Below, piece after piece: positions 7,703-14,971 of a stretch of 27,826 nt of DNA. The translations under genes were made by a program, and so were the position numbers. This DNA is from Candidatus Poribacteria bacterium (GTDB taxonomy: Bacteria > Abyssobacteria > SURF-5). Where the stretch lies: the NCBI GenBank assembly GCA_016215705.1, contig JACRIR010000114.1, positions 1 to 27,826 of the forward strand, read 5' to 3'. Under the pieces are notes generated by a model. It had not been told where the DNA came from. It did no database searches and worked only from the letters and a program-made list of their open reading frames with translations. Within the stretch, counting starts at the first letter, position 1; every line of letters begins with the position of its first letter.

Positions 7703-8074
7703 ATGGCTCATAGAATTCTCATCGAGGCTGGCAACGTGAAGGCGGAAGCGGAACTGAACTTGAGCAAAACCGCGGAGCTCGTATGGAATGCGCTGCCCGT
7801 TGAATCCATCGCGAACACGTGGGGCGATGAAATCTATTTTGACTTACCCATAAGAACGGGGATCGAGAACGGGGTCGAAATCGTCGAGGTGGGGGATTTG
7901 GGATATTGGCCGCAGGGTCCATCTTTTTGCATTTTCTTTGGTCCGACACCGGTGAGCAAGGGAAACGAGATTCGTCCAGCCAGCGCCGTCAATCTAATTG
8001 GCAGGGTTTTAGGAGACGCGAAGTTGTTCAAGAAAGTGTCCGACGGCCAGAAGGTGAAAATATCACCGCTATAG
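7703..8074 (+). CDS. Cyclophilin-like protein, TM1367 type
   Basis: A 123-residue protein matching the whole length of the small bacterial and archaeal cyclophilin-fold family whose structural type is Thermotoga TM1367. Typical stretches are 'IEAGNVKAEAELN', 'VWNALPVESIANTWGDEIYF', 'VEVGDLGYWPQGPSFCIFFG' and 'GPTPVSKGNEIRPASAVN'. The fold resembles peptidyl-prolyl isomerases, but whether this family has that activity is not established. I choose ATG 7703 (MAHRILIEAG), preceded by a G-rich ribosome site, since homologues begin here; the upstream in-frame extension to 7628 is not conserved-looking. It lies 105 bp after the PH gene and may be co-transcribed with it. Confidence 0.9.
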   Translation: MAHRILIEAGNVKAEAELNLSKTAELVWNALPVESIANTWGDEIYFDLPIRTGIENGVEIVEVGDLGYWPQGPSFCIFFGPTPVSKGNEIRPASAVNLIGRVLGDAKLFKKVSDGQKVKISPL

Positions 8075-8156
8075 AGCAGGTTCGGGTTCATTTTGTTTTG
8101 GATTTTGGACAGGACTGCGCTCATCCGGGTTCGCTTACGGTTTCAGAACGCATGTC

Positions 8157-8186
8157 TTGCTTTGAGGCAAGTTACTTGTGTATAAT
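8157..8186 (+). promoter_or_regulatory. Probable promoter of exported-protein gene
   Basis: A perfect TATAAT at 8181-8186 is preceded by TTGCTT at 8157-8162 with an 18-nt spacer. Start of transcription would be near 8193, about 36 nt before ATG 8229. Confidence 0.5.
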
Positions 8187-8228
8187 CGTTTCTAGATGGT
8201 TTTCACGTGTCTCTTCTTGGAAATATAT

Positions 8229-8957
8229 ATGCGAAAGATAATCTGTCTTTGTCTATTGGCTCTAGTAACGACGAGTTTATTTTCAATCCCCGCTTTTTGT
8301 CAACAGCACAAGGCCGATGAGCCTGACTCAGAATATGTGGATAAGGAAACAGAAGGTGAGACGAAAGCGGAGAGTGGCGGCCTCCTCGATTTTCTGCCGT
8401 TTGTCGGCGGAGAGCCAAAGAAAGTCGAGCCGGAGAAATTGACTCCTTCGCCGCTCCCTAAAGAAAGCAAGCCTGTGCTTTCAGCAAGGAAGATGCAGGA
8501 GCTTCAGGAAGTTGCCGACAAATGGCTGACAACGTCGGAATACACGGAACCGATGCTGAGGCGAAACGGGAACCGCGAATACTACAGGGACTACATTGTG
8601 TTCGCCACTGAATACAAGGCAGAAGTCCTGCGCGGTGATAAAGATGAAAGACCATTTGTCGGCAACATCTACGTGAAGGGCGACTACTTCTTCACAAAGG
8701 CGCATCCCTCTGCGGCAGATGCTGAGTCGGACTTCAGCTTCGACTACCAGCCCCGAGAGTTCAGGGTTGTTTTCGAGCGTCTGGAGAGATGGGACTACTC
8801 GGACAAGCTCGATGAGAAGCCGTTTGTTTTTACGGAACGATGGGAGTTTCGCAAGCTCCAGACAAAGTCTGTCGTTGGGCTTCCGGAGAGCGCGCCGGCT
8901 TCCACTTCAGGCACGTCAGAAAAAAAGACCGATTCACCAAAGCCCTCTAACGAGTGA
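8229..8957 (+). CDS. Exported protein of unknown function
   Basis: A 242-residue protein starting with a signal peptide (MRKIICLCLLALVTTSLFS, probable cut after AFC). After it come an acidic, lysine-rich low-complexity linker (about 30-85) and a compact domain (about 85-215) with many aromatic and charged residues ('EYYRDYIVFATEYKAEVLRG', 'GNIYVKGDYFFTKA', 'REFRVVFERLERWDYSDK'). The tail is serine- and threonine-rich. I do not recognise the family. ATG 8229 is chosen because it opens the signal peptide and sits downstream of the TATAAT box; an in-frame ATG at 8196 would add residues before the signal. It is probably periplasmic. Confidence 0.75.
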   Translation: MRKIICLCLLALVTTSLFSIPAFCQQHKADEPDSEYVDKETEGETKAESGGLLDFLPFVGGEPKKVEPEKLTPSPLPKESKPVLSARKMQELQEVADKWLTTSEYTEPMLRRNGNREYYRDYIVFATEYKAEVLRGDKDERPFVGNIYVKGDYFFTKAHPSAADAESDFSFDYQPREFRVVFERLERWDYSDKLDEKPFVFTERWEFRKLQTKSVVGLPESAPASTSGTSEKKTDSPKPSNE

Positions 8958-9010
8958 GCCGTTCACCTTTCCGGCGCCATTCCCAACTCAATGTGCCCAA
9001 GGGGCGCTCT

Positions 9011-9034
9011 TGGTTGTGGCTGCACCGCGCTGTG
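9011..9034 (+). repeat. Dispersed GGTTGYGGCT repeat, isolated copy
   Basis: The 24 bases match the reverse complement of the tandem units at 20954-21014 at about 21 of 24 positions (TGGTTG-GGCT--CCGCGCTGTG). It lies 48 nt before the sugar isomerase start. In better copies the middle is a small hairpin (GCGGC-TAC-GCCGC). Confidence 0.55.
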
Positions 9035-9081
9035 CTACTCTGCTATCCTTGACAGGAATCGTGAATTATCATAGGTGAGCC

Positions 9082-10002
9082 ATGTTTGCAGTGTCCACGT
9101 GCTGGAAATCGTCTGCCGCGAAGTGCGGCGACGATATCATAAAACCTATAATCGAAGTCGGCGTCAGAGCGATCGAGATCGAATACCGAATAACCGAAAA
9201 CATTTTCCGCCAAATGCTTCCTGCGCTCAAACGCGGCGAGTTGATCGCGCTGAGTGTGCACAATTTCCTGCCGCTCTCCGGAGAGTATCCACGCGGTCAT
9301 GCTAACGGCGATGCTTTCCTGTTGTCTTCACCTGAAAAGGAAGAGCGCGAGCTGGCAGTCAAGTACACACTGCGAACGCTCGAGTATGCGCACGAAGTCG
9401 GCGCCCGCGTGGTTGTTCTCCATATGGGCGCGACCGACATGGATGACGGCTTTGGCAGACTGAAAGAAGCGTACAAAAAAGGCAGGCCCGACGATTCAAC
9501 GGTCCGTGACTCTGTCCGTTCGCTTACGATAGAGCGCAAGAAAGCGGGGAAGAAGCATCTTGACTCCGCGCTCTTCAGCCTTGACAAACTCTGGCGGCCC
9601 GCCGAGCGACTCGGCTTGAAACTGGGCGTCGAGAATCGCTACTATCTGAAGGAAGTGCCGAACTTCTATGATCTGGGTGTGATCTTTGAAAGGTTCAAGG
9701 AAAGCACTGTTGCCTATTGGCACGACGTGGGACATGCGGCGGTGCAAGAGTTCCTTTATGGAATCGGACACGAGCGGCTCTTGTCTCAGTTCGCGCAAAT
9801 GCTTGTGGGAATACATCTTCACGACGCTGAGAACACGCGAGACCACCGAGCCCCTGGAAAAGGGAGAATAGATTTTGAGATGGTTCGAAAATATATCCCG
9901 AAAGGGGCCATTCGCGTATTGGAACTGGCGCCCGATGTGAGCGAGGGCGAACTGAAGGAAGGGATGAGCTTCCTTTCGGAGATTGGCCTGCTCGAGCCAT
10001 AG
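9082..10002 (+). CDS. Sugar phosphate isomerase/epimerase-like TIM-barrel protein
   Basis: A 306-residue protein of the AP-endonuclease-2/xylose-isomerase-like TIM-barrel superfamily. Barrel strands and metal-site residues are visible in order: 'AIEIEYR' (Glu), 'ALSVHNF' (His), 'VVVLHMG' (His), 'LGVENRYY' (Glu), 'AYWHDVGHA' (Asp/His), 'VGIHLHDAENTRDHRAPGKG' (His, Asp) and 'IRVLELAPD' (Glu). The family isomerises sugars or inositols, or repairs DNA; the 'HLHD' segment followed by 'GKGRIDF' is usual in the sugar-isomerase branch. The substrate cannot be told. AGGTGAG just before ATG 9082 is a good ribosome site. Neighbours give no pathway clue. Confidence 0.87.
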   Translation: MFAVSTCWKSSAAKCGDDIIKPIIEVGVRAIEIEYRITENIFRQMLPALKRGELIALSVHNFLPLSGEYPRGHANGDAFLLSSPEKEERELAVKYTLRTLEYAHEVGARVVVLHMGATDMDDGFGRLKEAYKKGRPDDSTVRDSVRSLTIERKKAGKKHLDSALFSLDKLWRPAERLGLKLGVENRYYLKEVPNFYDLGVIFERFKESTVAYWHDVGHAAVQEFLYGIGHERLLSQFAQMLVGIHLHDAENTRDHRAPGKGRIDFEMVRKYIPKGAIRVLELAPDVSEGELKEGMSFLSEIGLLEP

Positions 10003-10007
10003 ACGGC

Positions 10008-10037
10008 TTGATTTTTTGAAGCATACCTCGCTATAAT
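10008..10037 (+). promoter_or_regulatory. Promoter of the membrane-protein gene
   Basis: TTGATT at 10008-10013, 18 nt, then a perfect TATAAT at 10032-10037. Transcription would start near 10044. That rules out the ATG at 10038 as translation start and supports ATG 10125. Confidence 0.6.
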
Positions 10038-10124
10038 ATGCGCCCGAAAGGTTCTGATGCCGTTGCACGGCCATGGTTAACGGGGTGGCGAAGGCAGGCT
10101 GTATGCCCACGAAGTCTTAGTGTG

Positions 10125-10475
10125 ATGACAGAAAACTCAAGAAGATTCTTCCTGATAACGTGCCTTTTGCTTTGTTTTGTATTGGCGGCCGTGCTTGTGA
10201 CTTTCAGTTTCACCGCTTCGTTGTTGCATGTGCTTTTCGCGCCCTATCAGTTTTTTCTCATAGGAATCTGCATTGGCGCGCTCGCGATGGCGGCCCTCGG
10301 CCTGATTATTGACCGTGCCGAATGGATACACTATCGTCTCTATATGATGGCGGTGATGTTGAGCGTTTTCCTGTTCGTGGTAACGAACTCGGTCATTTTC
10401 AGACTGCTTGGAGGCGAGCAATTCATTCGTAGGTTGGTGAGAATATTCTGGATGGTCTTTGACTCCAACGGATAA
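10125..10475 (+). CDS. Small integral membrane protein, unknown function
   Basis: A 116-residue protein with three or possibly four hydrophobic helices: 'FFLITCLLLCFVLAAVLVTF' near the N-terminus, a long 'FLIGICIGALAMAALGLII' stretch in the middle, and 'MMAVMLSVFLFVVTNSVIF'. A charged 'DRAEWIHYR' loop joins the second and third. No known family is recognised. The frame is open 29 codons further upstream, but the promoter position excludes that start. It is followed 65 bp later by the first TPR lipoprotein gene, which has its own strong ribosome site and may be on the same transcript. Confidence 0.68.
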   Translation: MTENSRRFFLITCLLLCFVLAAVLVTFSFTASLLHVLFAPYQFFLIGICIGALAMAALGLIIDRAEWIHYRLYMMAVMLSVFLFVVTNSVIFRLLGGEQFIRRLVRIFWMVFDSNG

Positions 10476-10540
10476 TGTTCCGCCGGAGCCGGGTTTTTTG
10501 AGATGACAGTATAGGGGCGTTCCTTAACAAGGAGGAAACG

Positions 10541-11449
10541 ATGGCGAAGGGTTTTCGTGCAATCCCGATTCTCGGATTGGCGGTTTCGTTAGTCCTGCTG
10601 AGCGGTTGCGGGGATTCCAATTTGAAAAAAGCCAGGAAGTTCCAAGAGCAAAAGGACTACGCTCAGGCGATTCAATACTATAAACAAGCTCTGGAAAAGA
10701 ATCCCGACAATCAGTCGGCCAGATACGGCCTTATTGAAACGTACGCTCTGCAACTCGTGAGCAGACCACCGCAAGAAGTCACCCCTCAGTTGGTTGAGGA
10801 GGCCATGGTCGAGCTTCGTCCCATCGCTCAACCTCTTATGACCGACCCCAACGTCAAGCGCTATATGTCCCTCATATACCAGATGTTGGCGAAAAGATAC
10901 GCGGAAACGGGGCGCGATGACAAAGCGGCTGAGGCGTGGACTGTTGTCACCGAAATGGAGCCTTCGTTCGCGGAAGCCCATTACAATCTCGGTATCGCTC
11001 TCTCGAAGACCGGACGCTACGAAGAGGCGATTTCTCGCTTCGAGAAGGCTATCAGCCTGAATCCCTATTTCGTGAAAGGATACTATGCGATAGGGAATGC
11101 GCTCTTGCATCTTAACCGAAACGAAGAGGCCGTGAAACAGTACTTGAAGGCGCTGGAACTCAACCCTGAGGACCCAAGCACCCACCATAATCTCGGCGTC
11201 GCCTATTCTCGCACGGGCGATAACAAGAAAGCAGTCGAAGAGTACAAGAAAACGTTGGAAATCGAGCCCAACTACTATCTTGCTTATCGCAGTCTCCGTG
11301 ACGCATACAATGAGATGAATGAAACGAAAAAGGCGAAAGAAGCCGACAAGAAGTACAAGGAAATGAGCGAAGCGCTCATGCAGGCCCAGAGGGCGGCTGC
11401 GCAGCAACAGGCGCAGGGTCAAACGCCGCCGGATGTTGCGAAAAAGTGA
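10541..11449 (+). CDS. TPR-repeat lipoprotein (first of two)
   Basis: A 302-residue protein with a lipoprotein signal peptide ending in a clear lipobox (LLSGC, Cys near residue 23), so it should be anchored in a membrane facing the periplasm. After it come at least five tetratricopeptide repeats, for example 'AQAIQYYKQALEKNPDN', 'AEAHYNLGIALSKTGRYEEA', 'VKGYYAIGNALLHLNRNEEA' and 'PSTHHNLGVAYSRTGDNKKA'. These form a superhelical scaffold for protein-protein contact. The tail is rich in Q and A. The ribosome site AAGGAGG is ideal for ATG 10541. A second TPR lipoprotein follows two genes later, suggesting a two-part envelope scaffold; partners are unknown. Confidence 0.9.
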   Translation: MAKGFRAIPILGLAVSLVLLSGCGDSNLKKARKFQEQKDYAQAIQYYKQALEKNPDNQSARYGLIETYALQLVSRPPQEVTPQLVEEAMVELRPIAQPLMTDPNVKRYMSLIYQMLAKRYAETGRDDKAAEAWTVVTEMEPSFAEAHYNLGIALSKTGRYEEAISRFEKAISLNPYFVKGYYAIGNALLHLNRNEEAVKQYLKALELNPEDPSTHHNLGVAYSRTGDNKKAVEEYKKTLEIEPNYYLAYRSLRDAYNEMNETKKAKEADKKYKEMSEALMQAQRAAAQQQAQGQTPPDVAKK

Positions 11450-11506
11450 ATCCCGGCTCCATGCGGGAAATTCCGTGCGGTTGCACTTTGTGGAAAAGGC
11501 ACGTCC

Positions 11507-11866
11507 TTGAAAATCAAGCTCAACATAGAACAAGTCGAAGACATCAGGCGCGAGCTCAAAGAGACCGACCGGAAAGATTTCGACACGAGCGATATCCCTC
11601 AGGTGTTTCGGATGCTCCAGTACTGGGCGCAATGCGTAGGCGGCGGTGAGGCAAAAATCAAGTCCGTCACAGAACTGCCCGGCGGTTTTCTGTGCAGGGT
11701 CAATGAGAAATTCCATGATATCATGAAGGGATACTTGAAGGAGGTACGGTCGCGACGCTTCTCCGAAGACATGAAGGAGAGGAAGAAACAGTCCGTCATC
11801 AATAAATACGAGCGGCTCATAAAGGAAGCGGAAGAGAAGAAAAACCAGCCCAAAGAGGCTGAATGA
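11507..11866 (+). CDS. Small charged protein of unknown function
   Basis: A 119-residue protein between the two TPR lipoprotein genes, with small gaps on each side (57 and 50 bp), so probably in the same operon. It starts at TTG (11507) with GGAAAAGG about nine bases upstream; no ATG start is available in frame before the conserved-looking part. The N-terminal half is a mixed domain ('IEQVEDIRRELKETDRKDF', 'QVFRMLQYWAQCVGGGEAKI'), and the C-terminal third is a highly charged, probably helical or coiled-coil tail rich in K and E. It has no signal peptide, so it is probably cytoplasmic. I do not recognise a family. Confidence 0.7.
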   Translation: MKIKLNIEQVEDIRRELKETDRKDFDTSDIPQVFRMLQYWAQCVGGGEAKIKSVTELPGGFLCRVNEKFHDIMKGYLKEVRSRRFSEDMKERKKQSVINKYERLIKEAEEKKNQPKEAE

Positions 11867-11916
11867 TTTTGTCTTTATAGCTCAAAAGCGATTCACTCGC
11901 GAAAGGAAATGAGAGA

Positions 11917-12990
11917 ATGAGAATTGCCGCCAAATGGGTATCACTGGTTGTCTGTTTAGTGTTGCTCGCAGGCTGTGCCTCAAAAGAGCCCCCTATCTAT
12001 AAGCTCATCAGCCTTTACCAGCAACAAAAGTACGACGAGGCGATAGCGCTGGCTGAAAAGCTTACAGCGAAGAACCCGGATGACTCGCAAGCCTACAGGT
12101 TCCTTGTCAGGTCCGCGCTTGCCAAGAACGAGCTCGAGAAATACCAGCAAAAGTACCGGGAACGCATACAACAGAAACCCGGCGTTGCGGGGTACCACTT
12201 CGCCCTGGGCTACGTCGAAACCCAGCTAAAGAACATCGATGCCGCCATCGCGGAGTTGCAAAAAGCCCTCGAAATCAATCCCAACATCGAATACGCGCAC
12301 TACGTGCTTGGTTGGATACATATCAATACCGAGCACCCCGGCGCCGATCCCGAGAAGGGACTTGCGGAATGGGCTAAAGAAGAACAATTGAATCCTAAAT
12401 CGCTCGGCGCTCTCCAGGTATACGCCGACAGGGCCAACTATTACCTGCGAGCCGGCAATGCCGACGCGGCGGAAAAAGACTATGAAAAAATAACGCTCCA
12501 CGCCTTCGCGCAGGCGGACATAACCGGCGCGCAAAACGTGATATCCCGAATCCAGGAGCTTCGCGACGAACTTGCGAAGGCCGAAGCCGAGGTCAAGAAC
12601 GATCCTAAGAATCCTGAGTCCCACTTCAAGCTCGGCATGCTCCAGTACAATAACGGCAGGCTGAAGGACGCGATTGAAACCTGGCTCAAAACGGTCGATC
12701 TGGACCCCGACAACGCAGAGTTGCGAAACTATCTGGGCAAGGCCCTCCTTGAAGATAAACAGTACGGGGATGCCGCAAAGCAATTGCAGGAGGCCGTCAA
12801 ACTTGATTCCAAGATGGTGATGGCATACTACAATCTTGCTGTGGCCGAAGACTTTTTCGGGCAACCCAAGAAGGCGCTCGAACATTACAAGAAGTATATC
12901 GAGCTCAACCCGGCGGCGCCCAAGCTGGACGCGATCAAAGAAAGGATAGCGACGCTCGAGCAAGAAGCCGCGCCGAAGAAGAAAAGCTGA
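11917..12990 (+). CDS. TPR-repeat lipoprotein (second of two)
   Basis: A 357-residue protein with a signal peptide and lipobox (LLAGC, Cys20), then two blocks of tetratricopeptide repeats separated by a coiled stretch (about 190-235, 'VISRIQELRDELAKAEAEV'). Repeats include 'QKYDEAIALAEKLTAKNPDD', 'KNIDAAIAELQKALEINPN', 'ESHFKLGMLQYNNGRLKDA', 'AELRNYLGKALLEDKQYGDA' and 'MVMAYYNLAVAEDFFGQPKK'. It is built like the 10541 gene but is not a close copy, so ancient duplication or parallel recruitment is possible. A ribosome site (AAAGGA) precedes ATG 11917. The gene ends 12 bp from the convergent zinc-ribbon gene, and no hairpin terminator is seen between them. Confidence 0.9.
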   Translation: MRIAAKWVSLVVCLVLLAGCASKEPPIYKLISLYQQQKYDEAIALAEKLTAKNPDDSQAYRFLVRSALAKNELEKYQQKYRERIQQKPGVAGYHFALGYVETQLKNIDAAIAELQKALEINPNIEYAHYVLGWIHINTEHPGADPEKGLAEWAKEEQLNPKSLGALQVYADRANYYLRAGNADAAEKDYEKITLHAFAQADITGAQNVISRIQELRDELAKAEAEVKNDPKNPESHFKLGMLQYNNGRLKDAIETWLKTVDLDPDNAELRNYLGKALLEDKQYGDAAKQLQEAVKLDSKMVMAYYNLAVAEDFFGQPKKALEHYKKYIELNPAAPKLDAIKERIATLEQEAAPKKKS

Positions 12991-13001
12991 AGAGCCAGCA
13001 T

Positions 13002-13322
13002 CTATATTATGTTTTTCAACTGGTTGTAGTAAGGTAGAATCACAACGAAGACCATGTAGTACATCAGCCACAAGATGGCAGCCGTATAGCCGATCGTGAC
13101 GATGGAAACTACGGCTTTTTGCCGGTTTGTGAACTTGGGGCTTTTCCACAGCAAGGGCAGACCGAATATCGCCAGCACCAGGAATATCATCAGAAGAACG
13201 AAAATGGGCTCGTGATACCACTTTCCGTTTGTGGCGGCCAATTCGGGAGGAAGCTCAGCGCCACAGTGATGACAGAATCGGGCGCCGGCGGCCAGTTTTC
13301 GCTTACAAGCAGGGCATCTCAT
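13002..13322 (-). CDS. Zinc-ribbon membrane protein
   Basis: A 106-residue protein. It begins with a zinc ribbon made of two CxxC knuckles, C3-x2-C6 ('MRCPACKRKL') and C17-x2-C20 ('RFCHHCGAEL'), then two membrane helices ('FVLLMIFLVLAIFGLPLLW' and 'IGYTAAILWLMYYMVFVVI'). Such small zinc-ribbon membrane proteins are common and mostly uncharacterised. GGGGAG lies about ten bases before the ATG on the minus strand. It is convergent with the TPR lipoprotein gene and divergent from the glycosyltransferase gene, with about 155 bp between the two starts. Confidence 0.85.
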   Translation of the reverse strand: MRCPACKRKLAAGARFCHHCGAELPPELAATNGKWYHEPIFVLLMIFLVLAIFGLPLLWKSPKFTNRQKAVVSIVTIGYTAAILWLMYYMVFVVILPYYNQLKNII

Positions 13323-13477
13323 ACAATATGGCTCCCCTCAGTCAAATGAATGCTGCCCGAACATCTGTCTTGATGCTATCACTGGCGCTCCCGTGTGTCA
13401 AACGCGACAACCGCAGACCCGGCCCGAACCGGGCATTGACTTCGGGAATGCCTGACAAACAGGATTGAGCCGACGTG

Positions 13478-14158
13478 ATGAAACTCTCTGTTGTCATGCC
13501 TGTCTTCAACGAAGCGCAGACGATCGATCTGATCCTTGATCGGGTAGCCTCGATCGACATGGACAAGGAAGTGATCATCGTTGATGATTTCTCCAATGAT
13601 GGGACTCGCGAAATCCTTAAGAAAAAGTACGCCGACCGCTACAAACTGCTCTATCATGAGCGAAACATGGGCAAAGGAGCGGCGCTCGCGACAGGTTTCA
13701 GACACGTGACCGGCGAAGTCGTTGTGATCCAGGACGCCGACCTCGAGTATGACCCCTCAGAATATCAAAGACTTGTAGCGCCAATCGAGCGAGGAGAGGC
13801 TGATGTGGTCTACGGATCGAGGTTCCTCGGTGGTCCGCACCGTGTCCTCTTCTTCTGGCACTTCGTTGGCAACAGAATGCTGACGCTCTTCTCGAATGCG
13901 CTCAACAATATAAACCTCTCCGACATGGAGACCTGTTACAAGGCATTCCGCGCCGACATCCTGAAGGACTTGAAATTCAGTTCCAAACGATTCGGATTTG
14001 AGCCGGAGTTTACCGCAAAAGTCGCACGGAAGAGGCTGCGCATCTATGAAGTGCCCATATCCTACTATGGCCGCACATACGAAGAGGGCAAGAAGATAAC
14101 ATGGAGAGACGGCATCGTCGCGGTCTATTGCATTTTGAGATACAGGTTTTTTGATTGA
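13478..14158 (+). CDS. Family 2 glycosyltransferase, polyprenyl-phosphate sugar transferase type
   Basis: A GT-A fold glycosyltransferase of 226 residues. Signature stretches are '[18 protein letters not shown]', the nucleotide-binding '[12 protein letters not shown]', '[12 protein letters not shown]', the metal-binding DxD in '[11 protein letters not shown]', and 'VYGSRFLGG'. The order and '[10 protein letters not shown]' near residue 150 are typical of dolichol/undecaprenyl-phosphate mannosyl- or glucosyltransferases (DPM1-like). It should move a sugar from a nucleotide donor to a polyprenyl phosphate at the inner membrane face. It lacks C-terminal membrane helices, as in the short DPM1 type. 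GTG 13475 directly precedes ATG 13478; I take the ATG. A large palindrome lies just after the stop. Confidence 0.9.
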   Translation: MKLSVVMPVFNEAQTIDLILDRVASIDMDKEVIIVDDFSNDGTREILKKKYADRYKLLYHERNMGKGAALATGFRHVTGEVVVIQDADLEYDPSEYQRLVAPIERGEADVVYGSRFLGGPHRVLFFWHFVGNRMLTLFSNALNNINLSDMETCYKAFRADILKDLKFSSKRFGFEPEFTAKVARKRLRIYEVPISYYGRTYEEGKKITWRDGIVAVYCILRYRFFD

Positions 14159-14173
14159 GCATTTAATGTGCGA

Positions 14174-14218
14174 ATCCATTGTGGGGACACCATGCCGCAT
14201 GCTGTCCCCACAATGGAT
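14174..14218. repeat. Palindrome with GGGGACA core (intergenic)
   Basis: Perfect 16-nt arms, ATCCATTGTGGGGACA (14174-14189) and its reverse complement (14203-14218), surround a 13-nt centre. It starts 15 bp after the glycosyltransferase stop. It could slow or end transcription, but there is no T-run, so it does not look like a standard terminator. Confidence 0.85.
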
Positions 14219-14288
14219 GGAGACCCGCTTCGTTCAACTAGGTAGCACCGTCGCCGCAGTCATAAGTCCTGCAAACACACGAATTTAT

Positions 14289-14317
14289 TTGACAAAATCA
14301 TGTGGCTGGGATATAAT
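14289..14317 (+). promoter_or_regulatory. Consensus sigma-70 promoter
   Basis: Perfect TTGACA (14289-14294), exactly 17 nt, perfect TATAAT (14312-14317). It drives the lipoprotein gene with a leader of about 50 nt. Confidence 0.88.
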
Positions 14318-14375
14318 TTCTTAAAAGCGACTGATTCCTCAATATACTGGAAGCCAGGGAGATGAGGGGGGTCAA

Positions 14376-14879
14376 ATGAGAAGAGCGTTGTTTGTTCTTA
14401 TAACTGTTGTCGTCTTTTTGCCGGGTTGTGTGACTGCGCCGCCTGCCGCCTCTGTGGCCAGCGCGGCGACTCCCAAAGTCATTGGGCCGGAGTCGGGATA
14501 CACCGGCACGGGGATGCCGGGTGCGCATGAGTGGATCGACGACGACGCGCGCACCGCGTTGTGGCTTCGCAGAAACCTTCCGGAACGCTGGTCCGAAGTT
14601 CCATTCCCGCTTATCGAGTTCTTCAGGTACAACATCCATAATGACCGGCAGCAGTTCAGCCCCTTTGAATGGGAGTATTATTTCGCCAATATGAGGGACC
14701 CATATCTTCAGGTTCGCATGTTTAGTCTCGAATCGCGCGACCGCAACCGCGTCAAACGCAATGAAGTCATAGCGAAGGAAGCTGCTGAAAAGGCCTCCGA
14801 AGAGGTGGCGGTTACAGAAGACGTTTCCCTCATGTCCGACCAGGCTGTTCAGGAAAAGTTGGAGGTTGTTTATCCGTAA
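14376..14879 (+). CDS. Lipoprotein of unknown function
   Basis: A 167-residue protein with a short signal peptide and lipobox (FLPGC, Cys18), so a membrane-anchored lipoprotein. It then has an Ala/Pro-rich spacer and a domain with 'PGAHEWIDDDARTALWLRR' and 'EVPFPLIEFFRYNIHNDRQQ', ending in an acidic helical tail. I know no family. It is a self-contained unit: consensus promoter at 14289-14317, G-rich ribosome site (GAGGGGG) before ATG 14376, and strong terminator at 14904-14939. A perfect promoter suggests high, constitutive expression, perhaps of a structural envelope lipoprotein. Confidence 0.82.
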   Translation: MRRALFVLITVVVFLPGCVTAPPAASVASAATPKVIGPESGYTGTGMPGAHEWIDDDARTALWLRRNLPERWSEVPFPLIEFFRYNIHNDRQQFSPFEWEYYFANMRDPYLQVRMFSLESRDRNRVKRNEVIAKEAAEKASEEVAVTEDVSLMSDQAVQEKLEVVYP

Positions 14880-14903
14880 GACGAGACCGTGAAAGTTACC
14901 GGC

Positions 14904-14939
14904 AAGGCGGGAAGGGTGATTCCTTCCCGCCTTTTTTTT
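14904..14939 (+). terminator. Rho-independent terminator
   Basis: A perfect 12-bp stem, AAGGCGGGAAGG (14904-14915) with CCTTCCCGCCTT (14922-14933), a 6-nt loop GTGATT, and a run of T through 14939. It starts 24 bp after the lipoprotein stop. Confidence 0.95.
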
Positions 14940-14966
14940 GGACGGGACTGGAATATCATATATAAT
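14938..14966 (+). promoter_or_regulatory. Promoter of the cyclase operon (leaderless start likely)
   Basis: Perfect TATAAT at 14961-14966, preceded by TTGGAC at 14938-14943 with a 17-nt spacer. The ATG at 14972 coincides with the expected transcription start, and no ribosome site is present, so the mRNA is probably leaderless. Confidence 0.5.
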
Positions 14967-14971
14967 AAAGC

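Noticed and set aside
9049-9077. TTGACA before the sugar isomerase as a promoter
   Set aside because: The only TAT-AT-like box (TATCAT at 9067) is 12 nt away, too close; the 17-nt position reads TAGGTG. Not supported.
10038-10124. N-terminal extension of the small membrane protein
   Set aside because: The ATG at 10038 directly follows a TATAAT box and would lie before the expected transcription start. The extension also lacks a ribosome site.
10471-10512. GC-rich sequence ending in GGGTTTTTT before the first TPR gene as a terminator
   Set aside because: No stem longer than four bases with a workable loop could be built next to the T-run.
13002-13017. Overlap or antisense control between the convergent TPR and zinc-ribbon genes
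   Set aside because: The stops are 12 bp apart with no overlap and no shared structure, an ordinary convergent layout.
14174-14218. Palindrome after the glycosyltransferase gene as a terminator
   Set aside because: The stem is strong but the loop is large (13 nt) and no T-run follows on either strand. It fits the dispersed palindrome family better.
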